Below, one piece after another: positions 24,501 through 35,843 of a stretch of DNA of 64,000 nt; the first letter of the stretch is position 1; each line of letters starts with the position of its first letter. The stretch comes from Himantopus leucocephalus (Eukaryota > Chordata > Aves > Charadriiformes > Recurvirostridae): NCBI GenBank assembly GCA_003993805.1, contig RSEF01000020.1, forward strand, positions 11,323,329-11,387,328, read 5' to 3'. Position numbers and translations under genes: made by a program. The notes beneath the pieces were generated by a model that was not told the origin of the DNA, made no database searches, and saw nothing but the letters and a program-made list of their open reading frames with translations.

Positions 24501-27500
24501 ACCAGACACTCAGCTGATTCAGATCAGCAAAGATCAGTTCACTACACTGGAGAGACACCAATTTTACACTGGCTGAAGGTTTATCCTTGAGATTTCCTTT
24601 TGCAAACGGCACAGGGAGAAAGTTGCTGGAGAGCGCTGAGGAGAAAAACATCCTATTTTCTTTTGGGAGAGTTTAAGACTTGCTGACTCAAACCCCAACC
24701 ATCAGTTTGTTACCTCCTGAATCCTGGTGATACAATTTGCTAGGTAAAAACCACATCTGTTCTTCAGTTCAGTTTCACCTCTTTGAAAGCATGTCCAAGC
24801 TACCTTCCTAAATGCCTCCATAAAATTAGGTTTTACTTACAGATGTTTCATTGTGTATTGCATGTTTCCATGGCACACTGATTTGCCAGATGAAGCAATC
24901 TGCAGCCCATTTAGTTTATCTTAAAGCCTTTTAAATCTGTCTCCTCTAAGCTTAAAATTCTCTCATTCAGGCATCCAGTGTCGTTGAAACTCCTATGCCA
25001 ATAATTCTTAATGACGTGTGTGTCTAGCCAGAGTAATTCTCCTTATTCAATTTGCAATTTTCCAAGTCAGTCCTTTCAGCGTTGTGACCGTAGCCGTTTA
25101 TTTTGCATTCTGAGACACACAGCTCTCTTAAACAAAATGTTCCTGACTTATAGGCAAAACAGTGTCTTATAATGAAGGACAACCAAACTTATCTTTGTTT
25201 GCTTGCCCTCCTGGGCTCAAAGCTAACTCACGTCTATGTACACAAGCATGCAAAGTCTTCCCATAGTATTTGACATAAAGAACAAAAGCAGAACCATTTC
25301 CCATTTGGCAACATATTTCGTCTCTACTCTTGTTCAAAGAGTGTGTTGGACTGAGGCTTGTATCTTATGCTATTTCCCATGCTTAGGAGCTAATATCTGC
25401 AGTAACCAGAAGAAACTCTACTGTTAAAATCTAGACTCCTGGTTTACAGAGGCAGCGTACTTAGGGCATCCTGATGGAAAGAAAGAGGCCCTTTGTAGTA
25501 CTTAATGGCCAACCTCAGCCATCTATTGAGATCTCAGTGATGGGGTCAGGAGGAAAATTTTGCAGCTGCTATAAAGAGGATTGCAACTTTGGAAGTCTTT
25601 GGAAGGAGTGAAGATAACTAGGTGGGAAATGGGGGTTGTCATCAGAACAAAACAGAATGGGCACACACGGGTGGGCACACACGCACATGTTTTTTATCTT
25701 CAGGAATCATTGTGACTTACATGCTCATTTTGTCTTGAAAACAAGAAGCTTTTGATCCTTCTGTGAGGAAGATTTATGTGAGCTAAAGAGGTTTTACTTT
25801 GGTCACTGTGAAAAAAGGATTTCTAAGCCTCCCTCATTTCATTCATTTATTTTTGCCTGTTCTTCAATACCCGTTGAAGGAACAGATACATTTAAGGATG
25901 TTTATTTGAAGTTGGTACTCTGGATTAAAAAGCTATTCCATCTGTTTCTGCCCTGCATTGGAAATAACATTTTGCAGATGGCAGCATTTATCAGAATCCC
26001 AGTGCAGACTACTTACTGGCTCTGTGCCTTCGGAAATGGGCCGCGTTCATAGCCACTATCACTTCACCGAAACTGGTGCAATGATACCATGGGTAGATCT
26101 GACCCATCATCACAAGTGCTTCATGAATTATCATCATACACTCTGGGTGCAATGGCTGTGTCTTGGTTTACTTGTTTAATGTAAATATATTGAATTATAG
26201 GTAGTTTTCACAATTACTGAAGATTACTTGTTTGCTTTAAGAACTTCTTGGTTCCGATTTGCCCAGTCCATGAGTGATTTAGGGAATAACTTTCAAACAT
26301 TGCAAATTGCAGCCACAGATTTGGGTATACAAGCTATTTAAGCAGGCAGAAATTGGGAAGGTGCCTGCTGTCTTGACTCAAGCAAAGGAGCCGTCAGTTT
26401 GGCCAGTTTTTCTTTCTTTCACATATTCCACAAAACAGAACACCTCTGCCACGTTGTTGCTCCCCACGCCTCCTTTCCTGATTTTCTCAACATTCTCCCA
26501 AATTATGTGTTGTTTAAGTCCCTTGGGGTGCTGGTCCTAAATGCTGCCCTTAATCATGAAGCACCTTGCCTCCCTAGATGGTCTCAGTGATTTCCATTGG
26601 GACTGCTTATGGAGCGTGGTATTGACAAGAGCTGGCAGACTCTGGTCTTTTTTAGCATAGGCCTAAGAATAACTACTCCATGTTCAGGTTTCAGGATCAG
26701 TTCCATTTGGAAAGACTGTTTTTCATTTCACTGTCAGGTTATTTTTTCTCTAATATTTTATTTACAGAAAGGTGCAGAGTAGAGAGCTGGAAGTGACATA
26801 GATCGTGAGGCCAAATATCAGGTTCAGTTAGGGAAGGAACACTTTCATGCTTTTTTAGCTTTCTGGGAAAAAAACTATTTTGGGACAAAGCCTTTCATGT
26901 CTATCTACATCCAAAATGTCACTTGCTTTGGAAAGTTTTAAGAAAATTAGTTAAGAACCTGTATTAGTTAAGAGAGGCTGGCAGAAAAACAAAATTTGAC
27001 TTTTTAAAGTAATTTTCAACCCTGCCCTATTCTATGGAAGGAGTGGTCAGGAGTAAAGGAGAATTCCTGTTTAGAAGCGTTTATCACAGCAAACCTACAG
27101 GGCACACTGTTTATTCAGTGCTGCTATGGAAAGCCCAGTTTCAGTCATGCTGAAGACGTGCGTGAAATGACAAAATGAAGATTTAACCGTCACTTTTCCA
27201 TGTCCCTGCCTTTTCTCTCCCTTTGTTCATTTTTCTTATGCTTTGGCAATATTTGGAAGAGGGCTCGTTTCTTAAATTGTGATTTGATACTTAAGTCTCT
27301 AGGTGCCTAATTGGGCTCCCTCAATACTATTTCAGTGAATGCTATTTGGCTGGCATACCGTGGATACTATTTTGTGTAAGTTTTGACTGTGGACAGCCTC
27401 TATTCTAGCTGTGAACCACCATAGTGAAAAGAGAATTTCTTCTAAGTAGTGCCCATCCAGGAACTAATGCTGAACAGAGTACCCGGGCTGTTCTCAAAAA

Positions 27501-28354
27501 GAGCTGTGGGCCGGGAAAGAGGGAAAACTTAAGCGATGTCAGTGTCACAACAGTTCCTGAGAGAGCCTTCTCAGTGGTTAAGCATATCTGAGGCATCAAG
27601 ATGGAAAAATACTTCAGAGATTTTGTAAGCTGTCGGAAAAGTTCCAACTATTTAGCAAAGTTAATGCTGAGCTCTTCTGACTCATCGCACTAAAAAGCTG
27701 GTCCAGTCTCCCTGCTGAATCAATTAGCTCAGCCAGCACCCTTCCCATCAAAGTAACACCTTCCCTTCTTGCTCAGTTTTAAGACCTAATTCAGTAACTT
27801 CAATAACAAAAATACATAAAGCTATATTCCCTTCTGTACCTTTGCTGCCAAAGGTTGCTTGCCCTACTTGCATACTTGCATGCTTAAGTTCCTTTCAAAC
27901 TGAAGTTTGGAGCCTGTGCTAGAAATCAAAGTCCTTACGATCAAACCAACTCAGTTAATATTTGTAGTCCTCCAGAGAAGATATAGTGCAGGGATGTTTG
28001 GTAGTGATAATTCTCAGGATCAGACAAATGCTACAGTGGAGGGGATCAGTTTGTTTAACACAGCCGGGGTGCTGAACTGGGGACTGGAAGAACTGCCTGA
28101 CTCTGCAGTCTCAAAGCTGCAGCTGCAACCAAAGAGGCTGGACGAAGGTACATGGAGGTCTGTGACACACGACCAGCCCTGGATCCCCACAGAATGTACT
28201 TGACAACTTGTTCTAAAAGTAGTATTGTGCCTGAAACCTTCACACCCACACTGGCTCTTCGTTTGGTCACTAGGTCACTTGAGTATGTCTTCGATTCCAG
28301 CAGAATTTTATCTGTGTGACTAGCTCTGTTAGCAATTCTTTGGCATTGTAATTG
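21533..28354. other. Non-coding unique sequence, about 6.8 kb
   Basis: No gene or confident transposon. A 12-bp direct repeat (TGGGCACACACG) occurs at 25658-25669 and 25672-25683. An octamer ATTTGCAT lies at 23523-23530. About 27285-27325 contains 'ctaggtgcctaattgggctcc', reminiscent of an old amniote repeat but too short to call. Open frames up to 101 codons (27907-28360, both strands) overlap one another and are unrecognised. Confidence 0.5.
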
Positions 28355-28480
28355 TTGCATCTATTTTATTTTTATTTTTTTATGATTAATTAGTCAATTA
28401 TATGAAATTACCTTTTGCAGTTAAACCATAATTTAGAAAAAAACATTGAGCAGATAATGCTCATTTGTCATTAAATTGCT
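28355..28480. promoter_or_regulatory. AT-rich homeodomain-site-dense stretch (candidate conserved element)
   Basis: Contains GATTAATTAGTCAATTATA at about 28384-28402, then several TAAT, ATTA and TTAAA cores up to 28480. Vertebrate developmental enhancers often look like this, but so does ordinary AT-rich DNA. There is no comparative evidence here. Confidence 0.2.
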
Positions 28481-30060
28481 TATAACTCAGGCTGTTGTGT
28501 GGCAAGGTATTTTTAGTTTCTGTTTTTACTGCTGGATGAATAACATTGATTAAAAACCCCACTCTAATATAGTGCTTGGAGTGACTCCGTCTCGTCCTTC
28601 AATATTTCAAAGGAAAAGGACTTAGATTTGCAATTTACATTGTTAATAAAGAGCATTTGGTTTTGGGAGGTTGATGCAGCTTTGGGCTGAACTTTTGTGA
28701 TATGGAGCTGAAAGGGCAATAGCTGTAACAAAGTGTTATTTAAACTGTCACATAAAAAGGAATCTGAAATATGGTACCTTACAAGTTGTTTCTTTTATGA
28801 AAAGGGAAGGGCAAATCAGTTACTGCCTGTGTAATTGTTTAGTTATCCATCAGGTTACTGCAAACTGCATGTGTGTACTTTTCAAAGTGCTTTGGTGTAG
28901 ACAGACACAGACCTTTGCTCCTGAGGAATTCAATGATTTGCCCCATGGGAATTGCTGGGCTTGCCGGAGTTCACTTAATGACACTGATGGGTCAATTCTC
29001 TGCCAGAGCCAACAACTCATCTTCATCATCTTCTCAACTTGGCATCCACTAATGATCAGTCCTCATAATGAAGGCATTTTTCACCCTGCCAGGAGTCACA
29101 AGGAGAAAAATTGATTGACAGAGTTATCTGGATTGTAGTAATTAAATCAGGGCAGACAAATCCCTGCTCTCATTATATTTCAGACATGTCTGAACCATGA
29201 AAAACAGGGCTGAAGCGTGCTGATTTGCTTTCTACAGTTCAAAATGTGGCATTAAATGCTGTATATGATATATAGGGTTACAACACATAAATGTGGACAA
29301 ATTAGAAAAGGATAATTATAAATCACAAATGGTCTAAATATGGGTGTTGGGTTTAACCATCTTTAGTGAAATATATGTATCAAATGTTTGAAAAAATCTG
29401 TGAACTGTAAGACATTAACATGTTTCAGGAAATGATCCTGAAAGTATGCCATGCTTCCAAATGTATACAGGCTCATTCTGTAATGCTGTGCATAGAAACA
29501 GCATTTGTCTGTACCAGCAAGGCAAAAGAGATGCCAGGTAGAAAGAGAGATGCAAGACAGTGACAAGATACAGTGCAGAATTGGCACAGCCACGGGATTG
29601 GTGCTCGCACAGCGGAACGCATCTATATGGTTTTTGAGCTCTCTTCTTTGTAGTTGAGAACACAGATTTACACTGTAGAAGCCAGAAAAGGATCTCAAAT
29701 AGTATTGGAATTCTTTTGTTTGTGAATTGCTTGTTGTGTGGCACTTGCCTTGAAGAAGGATTTGTGTGCAGATGTTCTTTGGGTAATGCTGCAATCTGGA
29801 TTCAAGAGTTGTCCCTTGATTCTTTTTAAAGAATTTTTTCTTCCATCAGTTTATTAATCTGGGCCATTTTTCAGATACTGTAAAATATTGTACCCACTTT
29901 AAACAGAGGATGCTACATGAACTTGAATTAACATTAACCAGCTAATTAAGCTGATTTGATCTAGTTAATACTGGGTATATAAGATCTACATTTAGAGAGG
30001 GGCAGATTAGGGTTTAAAGCAGGCAAATTGAGTAAGAAAATCTGGATTCACTGGGAAAGA
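28481..30060. other. Non-coding unique sequence
   Basis: Includes an unrecognised 143-codon minus frame (29363-29794) overlapped by a 109-codon frame on the same strand; both look like chance. About 29925-29990 is AT-rich with an imperfect palindrome CAGCTAATTAAGCTG and may be conserved non-coding DNA. Confidence 0.45.
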
Positions 30061-30067
30061 TGCTCAG

Positions 30068-30142
30068 ATAATATAAATTGGTGTAAGTTCACTGAGCTCA
30101 GTTTAAGGCACTGAGTTGCATTTATGGGGTATGTGGCCCATA
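30068..30142. repeat. Old amniote repeat relic (ttggtgtaa / gagctcagt type)
   Basis: The order 'aaattggtgtaagttcactg', 'agctcagt', 'cactgagttgcattta', 'tgtggccc' follows a diverged interspersed repeat common in turtles and crocodilians, which shows 'ttacaccagtgtaa', 'attgaactcagtgg' and 'tttggccc' blocks. I recognise the pattern but cannot name the family with confidence. Confidence 0.3.
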
Positions 30143-31093
30143 TATGAGACATTTGAAAACAAACCTTAATAATTCAGAAATGCAGATGACAACTAGAAGT
30201 AGAACTTAGACAAGAGTGCGTTAACCAGAAAATAATTTCAGGAGTAAAGGCTTTGGGGATACAATGACCATTCCCTTCACATGACTGCTTTTGTGGGTCC
30301 TTCTGTGGGTCCTGCCAGTTTAGCTTCATGAATGATACAAATCCTCTGCTGGAATCAGATATGCAAATCAGCATGGAAATGCTTTGCCTCTGGTGCTGCA
30401 TGCGTTTGGGTCTGTAGTACTGCTTACGACTTTCTGGATCTCAGCGGATACTGTCAGCATCCTGAGGAAATTCACGGCTCAAAGAACATGCAGGTAAATA
30501 TAGATAATTAAAGAAAAGTTTTAAATGTATTTCTTTCTTTGTGATGTAATGTTTTGCAAGACCTAGGTTTTTCATCACCTTTGACTTTCACATTTTATAA
30601 CATACGGCTATTTATTACAGGACTTTATGTAGGACACTCAGATTTAAAAACAATCATGGTTTGGGATGAGATTCCACTGCTACTTTTCACACATTATTTT
30701 GCCAGTGCACTTTGATCCATATTGATAGATGTTCTTTTCTAAACCTTTCCAAGCATAGTGTTAACTGAATAGCGTACTGTTCTGGGAATCAGGAGATTAG
30801 ACTAAACTCTCAGTCGCTGAAATTGTGGAACAGCCAATGGCTACAAGAGGCAAGGAGAACACCAATTAAATTCTCTTCCCAGGGCCCTGCAATGTGATTG
30901 AAAAAATAACTTCAAAACCTCCCTTAGCACCTTTCCTATTGTGCCTTCATGGTGTTTTATGTATATAGAGAGAAGTGTATCCACAAGAAGGGTGTGGAGG
31001 TGGCAGGTAACATTGGAACCTCGTTTTAATCCTGTTTCTGATGTTGGCATTTGTGGGAACCTTCAGCATTTCAAGGAGCTTGTCTATTTAAAT
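30143..31093. other. Non-coding sequence, possibly with a MIR 5' piece
   Basis: About 30778-30822 ('tgttctgggaatcaggagattag') resembles the start of a MIR core in the same direction as the clearer MIR piece at 31094, but the distance is larger than normal, so a link is uncertain. Nothing else is recognised. An octamer lies at 30361-30368. Confidence 0.35.
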
Positions 31094-31160
31094 TCATTTT
31101 CTATAAAATAGATACAAACATCTCTTATCTGCCTCATAGTGTCAGTGTTGTGTGAGTCTG
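31094..31160 (+). repeat. MIR-like ancient SINE relic
   Basis: The + strand follows the MIR 3' core block by block: 'cattttctataaaatagata' (cf. cccatctgtaaaatggggata), 'atctcttatctgcctcatag' (cf. cttacctacctcacag) and 'tgttgtgtgag' (cf. gttgttgtgag). Order and spacing are preserved through the 67 bases. This family is shared by amniotes and is long dead. Confidence 0.5.
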
Positions 31161-34100
31161 AGATTGAGAGGGGATTACTTGAGGTTGACCTGCCTGAGTA
31201 CCCAAGTGTTTAGTTACTGGGGTTCGTTCTTCTCATGCTCCCTGTCAAAATATTCTAACCTCAGTTCAAACTGAACCAAGGGTAAATGTCTGAAAAAGCC
31301 AATGCTAGTAATTTCCATCTTCAACAGGTTGAGCATCTTAGCTGGCATGTCATGTCTTTTGATGAGTTTGTCTTCTGAGCACCTCATTAGAGTTTTCACT
31401 CACATCCAAAGGATTTTGGGAAAGAATTGTTCTGACATAAATCTAAAAAATGTGCACATTGAAATACTACAAATGACTTTGACCTGTCAGTGTCTGTGTA
31501 AGGCAAATTACTTGCTCTTGGCATGTTACTTGACATACTTCTTTACTGTTGCAAGGATTGTTATTAAAAAAACCTCTCTGCCATTTGTATTGAAAGGGTT
31601 TTAGTAGTGGATAGTGATGCAGAGTGTTCTGGTTGGCTGCAGCTGCTGATTATCCTTTTTAGAGGTATGCAGTAGTGTAAACTTGTAAACTGCCGAAGTT
31701 GAGACCAAATTTCACATTGAGGACAGAAAAGTTTGTTCATGTGGAAGTCACAGGCTGTATGAACATCTGGGGCAAAACATGAGAGCCACTCAGCCGGGCA
31801 CTGTAAGTCAGAAAACAGATGGTGCATATATAGCTAGGCTGGACAGTGAAGACAGTCATTTTATTGGTACATAAAACCTGATCTTTAAAGGGCTGGTAAG
31901 GCGATGATAATGATAATGGTTCAGATTCTGTTGCTTTTGGATTGGCCTGCATACCACCACCAACCCAAAGCTGCACTTAGCTCTGCTGTTAGGTCATCTG
32001 TGCAAAAAGGCTGGGGAGATGCTTAGGACATGCTGTGTTTTGCAGCATTGCCTTGCGTGAGTCCAAGGACCAGGCACAACAGAGGTGGTTTATATGATGG
32101 GGACAGGAAAAGGGCAGTGAGGACTGGAACTTTGTTAAGTGGAGAAGATGCTGAACTGAACATCCTTATGAGTCAAGCACAGATTTACCTCAAGTTCAAA
32201 GGCCAATCTGTGACCTCAGGCAAAGTTTTAGCCATGTGAATAAAGCAACCATAGCCTGCCCGTTATTCCTTCCCTGTCCCCACAAATCTCTGTCATTGCT
32301 AGCTGTTATGCATACTCCTAGTCTCCAAGGTGCGGAGAGGATGTGCCACTGCACAGTCCTCAGTCATCGCTGGTTCTGGCGGTGTAAAGTCATGGAGATG
32401 ATATGAACACAGTCCGCCCTGTGATGTCCTTTTCTTCATTTGCAGCCTATGGTTCTCTGGCTTAATGTGGCAGCTGATGCACATTAGAGGAGGTTTTATA
32501 GAGGAAGTTAGGTAGTTTTAGAAGGTCACAGACAGGATCAGGTAGTTTCAAAAACATTTTTGTAATCCCCTCCTGGAGTCACCCAGAGGCTTGGGACAAG
32601 GATGGAAAATGGAGAGTGCCATGACTAGTCCAGGAGGTGCGGTTTTCAATGTATGGAATTAATAAGAGTCAAGAGACAACAGCATCAAATATGGATGATC
32701 AGTGTAAAATAAATGAAAGACAATCTTTGTGTTCCATTAAACATAAGAGACACTGTCTGCAGCAGAATTTACACCTGCAGAATGAGGAAACTGGCTGAGT
32801 GGGCCAAAGGTTGGGAAAGTTCACGTGTTGGACTGGGGCAAACAAGAAGCTTCCTCTCCAGAAATGGGCAAATGTCACTACAATATTTGGCTTAGCTTCT
32901 GCACTGGAACAGTAGTGAGACTCCACAGCCCTTATTAAGTGATGCTGGTTTGCATCAGTGGAGGATAGGCAAATCTGGACTTCGTTTGCCTGGGGTTGGA
33001 GACTTGATAGACGACTGAGAAAATTACAGCTGAAGGAGAAGCAGGGAGGATGAGTCAGGAGCTGATGAAGAAAGGAATTATGAATAAAGAAAAGAAAGGT
33101 GGCTTTGGATAAGGAAGTGTTGATACCATTTAAATGACAACTTCTTCCTCACTGGCTTTCTCTGATTCTTCCCTGACCAGTTCAAAAGGTCAGCTACAGC
33201 TACTCCCTTTGTCACTACAGAACTAGCAAAACAGAACTAGCGAAACTGAAGAGTAATAAAATTATGGGAAGCAATAAAGTCATAAGAGTTTTGTTGTAGA
33301 CTTTGGCACTGACTTCGCATGTGAAGCAGAGCTCAGAGAGAGGTGGATGTACTAGATATTAAGAGTAAGATTAGACTTTGAAGCACTTTTCATAAATCCT
33401 TCCATATACTTTTCCAAACAATAACAAATGGGGCCGGAGAAAAAACTTCCACAATCTTAGGACGGAAAGGGAGCAAATGAAATCTGGATTTCTTCAGGTC
33501 CATCCTGATAGTTACTACTCCTGTATTCCCCTCTCCTTCCCCAGATACGTACAGCCTGCCTTGCTTTGTTATTTCAATATAAAGAGGAGGAGTAAGGGTA
33601 CAATGCTGGGAGATGAAAAACAGCAGGTGGCTTACTCACAACCTTCTACATTTCAGAGGGCTTTCAGAAAGGGATCTCTCATTTGATGATGATCCTTTTT
33701 TTCTGTTTAGTCATAAACAGACGAATCCTATAATAGCCTCTGTTTCCTCTACTACAGGAGGTCTGTATGATTAATAAGATCTCCCTGTAGTGAATGCCAA
33801 GCCAAACAGATGAATGCAAGGCGCATCTGCTGTAGATTAAACATTTGGAAAAAACATTTTACAAATATTTTTTTCCACAACAACATATCCATATGGCAGT
33901 TAACTAGGGTATATATTTAAAACCTTGCATGTACAGTATATAGCCATGCATATGTATTTAATATACTTATCAAATAAGTACTTATGTTGTCACTCAACAG
34001 ATAGCTTTCTGATACGACTTTTAATCCATTGGAGATGTCAAATCAGACTGTTTGAAAGGACCAGATGTGCTTTATCAAGCAAAACATGAGAAGACACTGC

Positions 34101-35800
34101 TTCTGAGTGAGTTAGTAGGAAGCAAACATTTTATTTTATTATTTCTGACAAACAAGAACGTGTAAGATAATTAACTGGTTAGTGTGAAGCAAGTGTAAAA
34201 TAGCATACACTGAATATGGTTGGAGAGATAAGGTTGTCCTGGGCACAATGAAAACAGATCCTGAGGAGAGAGGAAAATTAAACTAATTTGAGATTTCTTA
34301 GCCAAAAATCCAAGCATCTAAATTTAGTTTTACTAACACTTCAAAACACTGGAATTATATCTCATTATAACTAATACTTTAGACTTCCTTATCTAACCAG
34401 AATGGGTTAAAAGACTTTACAGAAATAAGAAAAATTCTTTTTTTTCTAATCCTTATTGTATAATGGGGAATTCCTTTTTGCTTTCTGTCTCTGTGTCTTC
34501 TGCCTTAGAGGACTGGACCATAATTCTGGATTGATGAGAAATGAAATCTGACAATTTAGCTCAAATTCAACAAGTAAACATAATCATGACCAGCTATCGG
34601 CACTCTCACCTAAGTCAGTCTTTTTTCTTAGTGTGTTGTTCGTGTAAGACTTAGCAATATTATTGTAGGCTGATTTTATGATAGAGTGGGTTTTTTTGGT
34701 TTACTTGTCATGAAACCTAGGATCCTGATATGCGATTCAAAGAACCTAAATTTTTTTTAAGAGTTTTCTTAACTGGCCTTCCAGTCAAACAGCCAGAAAG
34801 AGGAAAAATCAGTCTTTCGAGATACTGTAGGGGCTTTCTTGTTGTCTTGTTAAGGAGTAAGACCTGATTTGTGCATGTGCATGGAAAACTGGGGCACTTA
34901 TCTGAAGAGGACTCTCTGAATCTGACATTCGCTCTAGGAATGACTAGTGCTTGTCAATTCATGTCTGTTTGGGCTCTAAGAATGTGGATTTCCAGATCTT
35001 ACAGCATGATACTTGCAACCAGACATGACATTTCTTTTACACAGATTGCAGAACAGAGGAAAATAATTGCGTAACTTTGCTTTTATCACACACCATTAGG
35101 TACTTAGTCGACTCAAACAAGAAAGACAAAAAGCGCCTCATGTTCAAGAATCTTTTAATATTTATGTTCGTTACAATTTCAGACGTTGCTGCCTAAATGA
35201 TTTGTTTTCTGATGTTCTTGCTGTAGTTTTCCATATGCTTCTCTGAGCGTCCTGAGGGCAGGTGGGAGCACGGACGTGGGCAGTTCCCTCACTTTTGAAA
35301 TAGTGGCTTGGTGACTCATATCTCATTCTGCTGTAGAGACTCATTTCTTCATGGCCTAATTGTCCTTGCTTTGCTCCTGAACCGCAAAGGGCTGCTTTAC
35401 TATTTAAGTAATTTATTTTTTTTTAATCAAAATGCCTGTGGAGTCTTAGAACAAATCTCAGAACAAAATTTTCAGAAACCTCTGAGAAACAGTGGGAAAA
35501 TGGTGGATTCGATCTGGGAAATCTTAAAAATGGTCCTTTTTGCATCTGGGTTGAAAACAAAATGCAGAATGCGAAGCCTGTCCGAACACATCTAATTTTC
35601 AAAAGTATCTGTCTTTAGAGTCCTGGTGTGAGCCCTCATTAGCTGTTTGTGATGTTCACAGCAGATTCTTTTTCTGTGTGTCAGAACCATACCTTAAATT
35701 AGTTTGCAACTAGATTTAGTTAAATGAGTTTAGAGAAGGCCAGTCTTACTACGGTTTAACAAAGGCTTATTTTGGACTGGTTTTGATTTGTTCCCAATGA
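31161..35800. other. Non-coding unique sequence
   Basis: Holds a 14-bp tandem pair at 33217-33244 (ACAGAACTAGCRAA, one mismatch) and the TA-rich patch 33895-33980. No gene or transposon is recognised. Open frames (up to 100 codons at 31302-31604) lack any known motif. Confidence 0.5.
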
Positions 35801-35806
35801 ATTAAA

Positions 35807-35843
35807 TTTAAATTGATATAATCTAAGTTTAAATTGATTTAAT
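35807..35843 (+). repeat. 16-bp duplication with 21-bp period
   Basis: TTTAAATTGATWTAAT occurs at 35807-35822 and 35828-35843 with one mismatch, inside an AT-rich patch. Confidence 0.75.

Noticed and set aside
25950..26000. Possible LINE FADD-like trace (HFADGSIY)
   Set aside because: The surrounding residues do not follow any reverse-transcriptase motif order.
29363..29794. 143-codon minus-strand frame
   Set aside because: No recognisable motif, low-complexity-free but protein-unlike composition, and a second minus frame of 109 codons overlaps it. Chance frames of this size are plausible in 64 kb.
30330..30350. tRNA B-box-like 'gatacaaatcc'
   Set aside because: No A box or cloverleaf-compatible arms at the right distance. 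Other B-box-like strings (22716, 38800) fail the same way.
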